DNA of 51,962 nt from Beroe ovata (Eukaryota; Ctenophora; Nuda; Beroida; Beroidae), in contig CAMPET010000354.1 in assembly GCA_946803715.1 (NCBI GenBank), forward strand, positions 5,066 to 57,027, in the 5' to 3' direction. Both the position numbers and the translations under genes were made by a program. Below the pieces are notes generated by a model. That model was not told the DNA's origin. It ran no database searches and was given only the letters and a program-made list of their open reading frames with translations. This document shows, in pieces, positions 43,828 to 51,962 of this stretch. How positions within the stretch are numbered: the stretch's first letter is position 1; every line of letters begins with the position of its first letter.

Positions 43828-46667
43828 ATGCTAAATCTCCTCGTTATTCTCTGCGTGACACCCCTAATAACCGGTGACTGCGACACCCAATCGCCGTGTA
43901 ACGTTAACGGTACTAAAACCTGCGACGAGGGCATTTGCACGTGCAAGACGAATGTTATCGGCGCTAACTGCTCCTCATGTCGACACGGGGCAGTTGATCT
44001 GGATCCGCTAAACAATGCAGGGTGCTCCCTCTGTTACTGCACAGACCACTCACCCTCCTGCCAGCTCCAAACGTGGACAATCTCGTATGTGGAAGAGGCG
44101 TTTGAGGCAACGCGCGGCGCAGGGTGGCACGTGCAAAGCACGACAGATCCACTGTCAGTGTCCCGCAACATCACTCTGAGTTTTGGCGGCAGCTCTCAGT
44201 TCATGACGTATGACAAGCATGGGACAGAACTGGGTGCAAGTAACTTCTTCTGGGTGTTACCGGAGCATCACCTAGGAAACTGGCTGGGTAGCTATGGGAG
44301 TGAGATAAAGTATACTCTGAACTTGAGGTGTGGCTCTGACTTTTCCTGCTCATTCAATCAAGTTAGTATTTCCTGTGGTGTCAAGATGAGAAATTAGTGC
44401 CAGAGTTGGTAGCCGTGTGTGATAATGGTGTGTGATAAAAGCGTGATTGTGTGAGCTGTGCAATTAGATATGGACTTACACGACTCTCAGGAGCCATGGT
44501 TTGTGCTGCGAGGAGGGCTACTGAACGATCTGCAGACGGTGCAGTTCTACATATTCGATGATGGGGATGTTAAGTGGAGAGGACAGGTGGAGATTACAAT
44601 ACCAGTTCACGAGGGATACACGCCCAAAACCTGCTGGAGAAGCCCAGATCTGAAGTGAGATTCCCCCCTCCATGCTATGTTTACCACTCTCAATCCTAGT
44701 GTTTGTATAGAGGCGGGGGTAGAGTTCACATACTGTCATAGTCTGAGTCTGAGACCCCACGCAGTCTGAAACTCACACTCTCAGAAGAGACATTTCACTA
44801 TCATGAATATTCAATCGCATCATTTATTCAATACCATGAACTCCCAACTGATGAGACAGAGTGTGTGTCAACAGTGTGTGTCACACACAGACAGACACAC
44901 ACAGACACAGAAACAGACACACACAATTCAACAGAATGATGATTTAAACGACTGAGGTCAAACCTCAGAAACCACTCTTCCCACACGGAGAAGAGAATAC
45001 TGATCTAATTACTCGATTAACCATCATTCCTCTCAAAGATGCATCACACGGAACAAGCTTATCAACGTGCTGAGCAACGTGGTGGAAGCGAAGATAAAAG
45101 CCGGGATATTCAGAACATCTTATAGCATGGCAATCGGAAGGTATGGCACACACACACATGACACATTATGACGTCATTATGTGTTATAGGTACAGCTGTA
45201 TATCACGTCCTACAGCTGTTGTCATGGTAACGCATACATTTCAGATATCGGAGAGAAGTTGCGTCGCACGCGGGTACCACATCACGGCGTGTCGAGGTGT
45301 GTAGCTGTCCCGCACCCTACACCGGTACATCGTGCGAGGAATGCCGGGCTGGGATGTGGCACAAGTTAGGGTGGGGGTGTGCACGGTGTGATTGTAACGG
45401 ATACAGCTACAATTGTAACTCATTCACGGGCAAGTGTCACGACTGTGCGTATGACACAGCCTGTCACAACTGTGACTGTTGTGCGGATGGGTTCTATGGT
45501 AAACCACGGGGAGACCCCAATCCATGTACACCCTGTCCCTGCAATGGCCGGGCCACCACGTGCACAACCCGCGATGATGGCAGTTTTGGGAGGTGTGTCA
45601 ACTGTGAGGTGGGCTACGAGGGTGACAGGTGTGAGCGGTGTCAAGACGGTTACTATGGTAACCCAGAGCGAGGTGTCCCCTGTCAGAAGTGCTATTGTAG
45701 TGGTAACATTGACACCTCTGTGACAGGAAACTGTCACAATACAACGGGAGAGTGCTACAATTGTCTGAACCACACGACAGGCACCCAATGTCAGTTGTGT
45801 GAACGTGGTTTCTACGGAGACGCCACGCAACAAGATTGCAAACAGTGTTCGTGCGATCTGATTGGTGCCAAGGACAACATCTGTGACATTGCGACTGGGA
45901 AATGCACGTGCAAGATCAACGTGACAGGTGACACGTGCAACACGTGTGTCAGCAGCACATTTGGCATCAAATCTGGGCGTGGTTGCGCGGCGTGTGAGTG
46001 TGACACGACGGGCACACAACAGAACTCTAACCATTGTGACGTCACGACAGGTCAGTGTCTGTGCAGGCCGGACAGACAATACCGGCAGTGTGACGGATGT
46101 GTAAACGGGTACTTCTTGCAAGATGACGGCCAGTGTGCGAGGTGTGACTGCCCGCCACACCGGAGTTCCAACTACTCGTGTAACGGCACAACTGGGCAGT
46201 GCTACTGCCTGGACAAGTACACTGGACAGAGGTGTGAGCAGGCAGCGTGCACACGCGGGTCCTGGAGTGATTGGACACCGTGCGATAGGCCGTGTGGCAA
46301 CGGCACTCAGACAAGGAGCAGACAAGTCGGCGCCCCTGACAAGATGGTGGTGGAGAAGGAGGGTCTCCCTGTGGAGCTGTGCGTTGCTATGGAAACGCAG
46401 AGGAGAACGTGCAACTCTGTACCCTGTGATGACGTCACTGCGGAGTGTCAGGCTGTCACGGTTCTGGAGCCGCTATCGGTCGGGAATTGCCGGACCAGAC
46501 GGCATTATCCTGTTCGCAAGTGTCGGGGAAGCTGTAACCACTCCGATATTGATTGTTGTCAGCCGTACCAGCTAACACAGCGGCAATACAGATTGTACTG
46601 CACTGATGGAACAACGCTGAAACGGAAATTTGATGAAGTGAAACAGTGCGGTTGTCTATCGTGTTGA
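43828..46667 (+). CDS. Secreted laminin IV-A / laminin-EGF / TSP1 / cystine-knot matrix protein
   Basis: Four exons: 43828-44377, 44468-44654, 45039-45140 and 45245-46667; 2262 nt, 753 residues, phases 1, 2 and 2. The signal peptide is MLNLLVILCVTPLITG. Domains in order: a Cys-rich laminin-EGF-like module (~17-80); a laminin IV type A domain (~85-290; FFWVLPEHHLGNWLGSYG, GLLNDLQTVQFYIFDDGD, ITRNKLINVLSNVV); about six or seven laminin-EGF modules (~300-610; repeated CxCxxxG..C and C..GFYG/GYYGNP motifs); one TSP1 repeat (~613-665; RGSWSDWTPCDRPCGNGTQT); and a C-terminal cystine knot (~680-753; VRKCRGSCNHSDIDCC, YRLYCTDGTTLKRKFDE, CGCLSC) like the one ending Slit. There is no transmembrane segment. 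Several NxS/T sites fit a glycosylated matrix protein, and the knot suggests disulfide dimerisation. I know no named animal protein with this exact order. The exon 1-2 splice (TGTG/GTGTCA to ATTAG) is the least certain. Confidence 0.87.
44858..44928. repeat. (CA)n-rich tract in an intron of the laminin-like gene
   Basis: Imperfect ACACACAG/GTGTGT repeats between exons 2 and 3 of the laminin-like gene. Confidence 0.85.
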
Positions 46668-47904
46668 GACCCGCGTGATAGGCAACGCGTTACCATGGAA
46701 AACACGTGAGACTGAAGAAAAATGCGTGACCAGCAAAGCGTGACCATGGAAATCACACGTGTTGGCTTCGGCGTCACCATGGTAGCGTTTGGCGAGAACA
46801 ATCGAATTTGGGGAATAATAGTTCACTTCAAAACTGCTGAATAAACATCCTTCCACAGTCCACTTTTTCGGTTGCTCGTAGAGCACTGTCAAAAGATTTC
46901 ATGAATTTGTTGATCACAACAACATATTAAACAACGTTATTTAGTAATTGCAATGTCATAATCAAACCATATTTGAAGGTGAAATCTCAGTATTTCCCAG
47001 CATTTTTAAGGACTACTTTTCATTCGCAGCATATTATGCTAAGTATCTTGACTCACAAATAAACACACACACACACACNCACACACACACACACACCGTT
47101 ACCTTTTAAGAGAGGTCAGAGGAGTGAGTGTGGCTATGAAACGGAGAGAGCGCGTATGATTTTTATTGGACCACTCTCGCCTGTTTGACACATTGAAATT
47201 GGTGTAGTTTTCAAGTTCATGATGTAATCAAAGTTATATTTCAGGAATAGCGATGTGAGCGTTGTTACCTTCCTATGCATTTCTTTGCGCGAAATGATTT
47301 CGATTTATGCACTGTTACATTCAGCTTTTCTCCTATAAGACTTTTTGCTGTGAGTTGTGACACCGATAGGCAATAGGTACGTACATTTTATAAACAAGTC
47401 GGAATCTTTTATTGATGTTGAAGGAGAATTGGGTGGTGAACGTTAATTTGGTGAAGTTGGAGATGGTTACCGGTTTAAATGTTTTAATCTTTAATCAAAG
47501 TACCGGTCTCCATACCAGGATGATATTTCGACATGATGTAGTGAACATCTATCGCGGATAGCAGTTCTAGTACAGCAGCAGCTCTACTATGACGTCTCGC
47601 AATTTTTCCCTATCCATCATTTTTTCGTATGACTTGAAACATGTTCTATACAGTTATTGCAGCACAGTTATTGAGCTCAAATGTTGCGTTGACGCTGCTC
47701 AATGCTCAATAATAATTTAAACAGAGCTCGTTCTCAAACAAAACAACGAAGTATGTACCCCATTTCTTGAATGTCTCTCAACTTTTGGCAGTTGAGAATA
47801 TCCCTTTCTTGTTCGCGTTGTGGGATAATTGCCCCCTATTTCTTCTTCTTCTTCTTGACTGAAACTCGTATTTTGGTCTAGGACCCCATCCCAAGTATAC
47901 TCCC
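46668..47904. other. Spacer between two extracellular-protein genes
   Basis: About 1.2 kb with no recognised exon. It contains (CA)n with an n at 47061-47095 and a short CTTCTTCTT run just before the next start codon. Confidence 0.6.
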
Positions 47905-49125
47905 ATGAAGTTGTTGTACTCGACTATAGTCCTCTCCGTGGTGCTTTCCCTGGTACTAGGACAGGATAGGGAAACTGTGCCCATCATAGCAGAAATCCCC
48001 CTGGACAGTTATTCAGAATGTGGCAGGTATTGTGTCAATGTACACAACTGTAAATCCCTCGAGTTTACCGGGAAAACATGTCGACTGCTAAGCACAGTGG
48101 TGAGAAGCGGAGCGAGTGGTGATAACAACCTCACTCGCTACATCACAGCAGAGGATTTCTCGGCGGAACGGTGCCGGGAAACTACGAAACGAGTCCTCAT
48201 GACGTCACAGTCGTTCATCATCCAATCAGAAAACAGGAGTCTCTACCTCGACCCAGACAATTCAGTCTCGCAGAAACTGTGGAAGCGGAAGAAAGCCACA
48301 GTTTGGGTGTATAACCGTACGACGCAGCATCTGCGGGTTTTCAACTCGAGTTGGTGCGCGTCCTGGTCAAACAACAAGAACACCCTCTCGACATTCAGTT
48401 TCATGAAGTGTCCTGAGAATGGTGATGAGACACAGAAGACGAAGTTTATCCTGCTCTCTTCTGAGCCCTGCGACTGGAAACTGGTTGACCTATGGGGACG
48501 ACACATACAGATTCCTCTTGATCTACAGAGTGCAAGTGACAATAGCATCGACGACAAAGCTGTGCAGACGCAGCACTTTGTACTCCCCCCTGACACCACT
48601 GAAAGTGAAACGACGGGCCGTCGGAATCTATCGTCGTTTCAGATTGAATTTGGCATGTTGCCAGGGGTGTGTCAACGATATGTCCCCGAACATGGGGTCC
48701 TCCAACCTGGACCCAGGAGGGCCCCAATATTCTTCGAGGGACAGGCCATGACTTTCTCCTGTCTGGACGATTATGTACTCAGGATACGAGACCAGGCAGT
48801 TTCAGAGTCTGCGCTGGTCAAGACGTGCGATGTGTCGCTGATAAGAGATATAGAGAAGATCAAATGTTCAAATGAGAACCGCAACGATCTGTTCCATTGG
48901 GCTATCCTGGGGGCCGGGGCTGCTGTCACTGCTGGCCTGAGTGCCGTGGCTGTGTTAAGGAAGACACGGAAACGGCAGGTGGGCCGTGTGATGCAGGCAG
49001 GCAGTGATCAACTGGAGAATGTTATCATGGCAAGTAATAAGAACAATATGACACTGTGTCAGATAGGCAGCACGGAGGTTAAGGGGCATGATGCTGACAT
49101 CAATATGGCTTGCTCCAAACAATGA
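47905..49125 (+). CDS. Type I membrane protein with PAN/apple-like, trefoil-like and sushi-like regions
   Basis: A single-exon 406-residue frame. The signal peptide is MKLLYSTIVLSVVLSLVLG. Residues ~28-75 hold a short Cys pattern (ECGRYCVNVHNCKSLEFTGK..C) like an apple/PAN module. Residues ~100-210 (FIIQSENRSLYLDPDNS, WVYNRTTQHLRVFNSSWCAS) resemble a beta-trefoil/ricin-B-like fold, weakly supported. Residues ~255-325 (GVCQRYVPEHGVLQPGPRRA, MTFSCLDDYVLR, KTCDVSLIRDIEKIKC) look like one sushi/CCP module with four cysteines. A helix follows (~330-350, WAILGAGAAVTAGLSAVAVL), then RKTRKRQ as stop-transfer and a ~45-residue cytoplasmic tail. Several NxS/T sites are present. This is a cell-surface receptor or adhesion-like protein of unknown function, 1.2 kb downstream of the laminin-like gene on the same strand. 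The lack of introns makes the reading straightforward. Confidence 0.75.
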   Translation: MKLLYSTIVLSVVLSLVLGQDRETVPIIAEIPLDSYSECGRYCVNVHNCKSLEFTGKTCRLLSTVVRSGASGDNNLTRYITAEDFSAERCRETTKRVLMTSQSFIIQSENRSLYLDPDNSVSQKLWKRKKATVWVYNRTTQHLRVFNSSWCASWSNNKNTLSTFSFMKCPENGDETQKTKFILLSSEPCDWKLVDLWGRHIQIPLDLQSASDNSIDDKAVQTQHFVLPPDTTESETTGRRNLSSFQIEFGMLPGVCQRYVPEHGVLQPGPRRAPIFFEGQAMTFSCLDDYVLRIRDQAVSESALVKTCDVSLIRDIEKIKCSNENRNDLFHWAILGAGAAVTAGLSAVAVLRKTRKRQVGRVMQAGSDQLENVIMASNKNNMTLCQIGSTEVKGHDADINMACSKQ

Positions 49126-51317
49126 TCACTGACGAGGTGTTCTCTCCCCACACGTGTGTGTGTGTGTATGTTGGATCGCTTGTTTCGATAGAGAATTTGG
49201 TACTGTTTGGGCATATACCTACAGTCAGACAGACACATATTGGTTTGTTTTGAAATGGATCGTATTGTTAAGGTTGTAATCGTACAGTAAGCGTAAAATG
49301 TTATGAATGCCGGCATGCTATTCAATATTATGAGCTTTTCTACTTTTAGCAAAGCTTTCAAATTTTGCTCCTTTGATGATAATTTTGACGACAACAAACT
49401 TTTGTCATAAATTCTTCTTTTTCCCTGAAACTCCATTTCCACTCCCTATAACCGACTGGTGCCGGGTGCGTGACCTTACTCAGGAAAGTTGATGGTCGAT
49501 GAATTCAACATCGGTGGGAGTAGATCACGTGGATACACGTGCGTCACGTGACAGCATCTCAAGAACAATAGCTGTCGTGTAGCACGACATCAGCTGTTTG
49601 TCGCAACCATGTCCCTGTCGCAGCAGATTCATCGCAACCTATGTGGATTTATCAGGATAAAATTGTGCTGCCATTAATTAACGCATTACTTCAATCATCG
49701 GGTCAAACCAATGGGAAGAAACATTGCATAAACACGAGAATCAATTAAATGGGACACCTTTACCGAAAAAAGAGCAAAATAATTTTCGCAGGGAACAATA
49801 TGGGAATAAGTGTTCATGAGCTATTTTTTGATGTACAATGCGAATCTGAATGAATTTTTGAGCTAGCTCATCGGGAAGTCATTGAAAATTCCAATTTCTT
49901 CCTATATGTGAGGTTCGAAGTCACATGGCAGAAAGCTCCTCAACGATGCAAAATATGGCCAAATGAACACTTAACTGGTACTAAGGACACTAAGGGCTTG
50001 AACCATTCCGGATTTTCATGAATATACAAAAGCAAAAAAGCAGGTTTATAAAGTTGATAAGAGTAAATTCTTTGCGAAATATACATGCATTTTTCAGTAA
50101 CCTCTTATTAGTCTATACCTAATATATTTCAAAATGCACATGCAGTTTACAACTTAATATAACAATCATTTAGTATATTAAACTAGTCTAGTTCTGTCTA
50201 GTCATGCTTATTCCCGAAGAGTTGTCAAAAATCAAAATTTGGGTATGTCAGAACTTTCTGAGAATTTACTAACAGAACGAATATTCAGCCCGTGGCAACA
50301 TAATATTAAGACAAAACCCGATGATGATCAATCGTGCAAAGGAAAAACATCAAAAAATCATGCACCATCATTACACTAACTTTGAAACAGTTAACATTAC
50401 CTTATAAAAGACAGTTAAATTACGTATAAATCATTGTTAACAACGCCTGTCAACAACGCCTCTAAACAACGCCCTGGCAGTTAGCCAGGAGGTCTCTCAT
50501 TCCCAGAGCTATGGGATGCTGACGGCGGTAACATCTTGCATTTTCCAATACGCACTTGACGCCTTTTCCATCTCAGATTTTACCTTCGTCCAGTACTTCT
50601 CTACCTCGATACCTGACGATATGTAACACGTGATTGCTTGCGATACCTGACGATATAAACACGTGATTTTAGCTGAAACACGTTTCAAACACGTGCGTAA
50701 CTGACGGTATTGTAGTACGTGTGTTTATTTCATTGACATCAGTTCCCAGGCCCGCCGTTCCGCGTGGGTAATTGGGGGGATTGAATCACTTCACAACACA
50801 AAGACTGTTACCATGGTAACGCGACTTCATTTCAATGTTTTATTGGAGAATTCGGTTGATTGAAACGAACCTATATTATATTTTGTGTTTGGAGAATGAA
50901 ATCCGACGTTTTTTATACAGAGTTTTCAAATAAATAGCTCTATATCATATTCATTATTCATGTATGCATAAAATTGATTCTTAGGACAAGGAGAAGCCAC
51001 TCAAGGAACAATACGGCACGTGCGGCGTGCATGGTACGAAAGAGGTGCGTACCGCGTGTTGAAAAGAGATGTCATCGTGCGATTTTCGGAAAATACAAAC
51101 TCTCGGTTTGAATTGAGCAGCAACCCCGAAGAGGTTCATAGCTCACCCCAAACTAGATTTAAAATCAACAGATTGAAAGATAAATGTTCATCCAATAATC
51201 AATCAATCCCTCCTTCTTCATTTATTCCATGTCTGAACACAGATCTCGACTGTACAACTTCACTTTCGGTTACTTAATCAATGTAAGTTCATGAAATGAC
51301 AACATGTTTTCTGTCAC
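49126..51317. other. Mostly non-coding spacer with a weak exon candidate
   Basis: About 2.2 kb containing (GT)n at 49153-49168, AT-rich sequence and short duplications ('GATACCTGACGATAT' at ~50608 and ~50640). The only coding-like piece is at 50509-50612 (minus), described separately. Confidence 0.5.
50509..50612 (-). other. Possible terminal exon of an unrecognised minus-strand gene
   Basis: After ATCGTCAG the minus strand is open for 34 codons (IEVEKYWTKVKSEMEKAS then SAYWKMQDVTAVSIP) to a TAG; it has amphipathic-helix character. No upstream exon was established; a minus-strand ATG near 51030 (MHAARAVLFLEWLLLVL) could begin such a gene. Speculative. Confidence 0.3.
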
Positions 51318-51962
51318 TCAAAACCCAGCGCCTGCCAATTGTTTGGACCGTCTCCAGGGGACAACACAGAATATGAGCACACACACGAACGACACAGCGA
51401 CCACTGTGACTCCAGCAACAACCACCAGCACCAAGGCAGGAGTGGTACCCCACAGTGTCACAATGAGGAAAGCAACAGCAACAAGAGCAACGAGTGTTGC
51501 AACAACGAGACATTTCCCAAACTTTTCCAGGGTAACCGGAAGCTCGTACGTAACAAACGCTTTGGGATCGGGTGCAAGAGACGCGGATACGCGAGGATTT
51601 ACTCTGATGAGATTAGTGCGGGTAGCTCCACGGGTGGTGCTGAGAGGGGTGGTAGCCGTGCCAGGCTTGACGAGAGGATGGACTTTGGCTATGGGTCGGA
51701 TTGACGATGGGGATGGAGAGGGGGATGGGGACGGAGTTTCGTAGCACGGGTTCTCATGTGACGGAAGAGCTGGTACTATCTGACTAATGCTGCACTGTGA
51801 TGCAAATGATGTCATCTCTATGGAAACATCAGTGTTCATTCTAGAGAAAGAAGCCTCCTCAAAGTTATCACTCCCTACAGACAGGCGTGCTGACTTATCA
51901 CACCCCACTGCACGCTGCTCCTCGCACGAAACTGAGTTCCTCGTGACGTCACTCTTAGATTT
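51318..51962 (-). CDS. Two-helix membrane protein, 5'-partial
   Basis: A minus-strand frame open from the window's right edge to a stop at 51318-51320. The N-terminal ~150 visible residues are hydrophilic, with a Ser-Pro repeat (SPSPSPSPSS) and a Thr/Arg-rich segment. Two membrane helices follow, CLVVATLVALVAVAFLIVTL and ALVLVVVAGVTVVAVSFVCV, separated by WGTTP, and a short tail (PWRRSKQLAGAGF). This hairpin topology resembles small tetraspan-like or TMEM hairpin proteins, but I do not recognise a family. The upstream frame stays open to position 51962, so the start lies outside or an intron intervenes. An opposite-strand frame at 51304-51744 is less protein-like (Thr-rich, low complexity). 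Confidence 0.6.
   Translation of the reverse strand, partial: KSKSDVTRNSVSCEEQRAVGCDKSARLSVGSDNFEEASFSRMNTDVSIEMTSFASQCSISQIVPALPSHENPCYETPSPSPSPSPSSIRPIAKVHPLVKPGTATTPLSTTRGATRTNLIRVNPRVSASLAPDPKAFVTYELPVTLEKFGKCLVVATLVALVAVAFLIVTLWGTTPALVLVVVAGVTVVAVSFVCVLIFCVVPWRRSKQLAGAGF

Noticed and set aside
45420-46325. 301-codon minus-strand frame
   Set aside because: It is the antisense shadow of the laminin-EGF/TSP1 exon; its apparent Val/Thr/Arg repeats mirror the Cys-rich repeats on the + strand.
51304-51744. 146-codon + strand Thr-rich frame
   Set aside because: It overlaps the opposite membrane-protein frame; Thr/Ala/Gly low complexity mirrors Val/Ala codons of the two membrane helices.

Overview
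This is eukaryotic DNA from an animal, most likely an early-branching, gene-dense one; a sponge is my best guess, but nothing here proves it. The evidence is GT-AG introns with conserved phases, animal genes (a C/EBP-type bZIP factor, a laminin-IV/laminin-EGF matrix protein, L2HGDH, RAB3GAP1), short introns, one gene nested inside another, and (CA)n microsatellites. Two N runs (292 and 39 bases) and about nine single 'n' characters are present. At least one single 'n' (14606) behaves like a contig junction of unknown size, so local order across those points should be treated with care.

Layout. 1-3.3 kb: two + strand exons of a kinesin-9-like motor, then the first three exons of an annexin. 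3.3-13 kb: repeat-dominated. It holds a GA-rich minisatellite element with an inverted partner at 10.85-11.4 kb, a tandem satellite of about 358 bp, a degenerate TTAGGG-like tract, elements with G-rich/TTACGTAAT ends, CpG-rich repeats and weak exon-like pieces. 13.1-14.6 kb: an unrecognised 323-residue ORF, then one clear CPT1 exon and probably part of the next, cut by the 'n' at 14606.

14.7-28.4 kb is a compact minus-strand block of housekeeping genes. From its 5' side these are RAB3GAP1 (6 exons), SPCS3 (4 exons), a single-exon EIF2B5 and NAA15 (16 exons seen, C-terminus missing). An intron of NAA15 holds a complete opposite-strand APMAP-like gene. Another NAA15 intron holds a tRNA-Leu(CAA) gene whose Pol III terminator doubles as the polypyrimidine tract of the next exon.

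28.4-30.5 kb holds CpG-rich foldback elements, one of them flanked by a 9-bp direct repeat. 30.5-34.4 kb: a C/EBP-like bZIP gene and an orphan protein kinase, both + strand. 34.4-40.3 kb: no supported gene, many microsatellites. 40.4-43.4 kb: complete L2HGDH (11 exons, minus), head-to-head with a + strand gene (43.8-46.7 kb) for a secreted protein combining laminin IV-A, laminin-EGF repeats, TSP1 and a Slit-like cystine knot; this is the most interesting protein here. 47.9-49.1 kb: a single-exon type I membrane receptor-like protein. 51.3 kb to the end: a 5'-partial two-helix membrane protein (minus).

Functionally the block is mostly unrelated housekeeping (translation initiation, N-terminal acetylation, signal-peptide cleavage, Rab GTPase regulation, 2-hydroxyglutarate repair). 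The 43.8-49.1 kb part encodes an extracellular-matrix and cell-surface pair. All exon boundaries were read by eye from splice signals, phase and family conservation. Summed exon lengths are multiples of three for every gene called complete.
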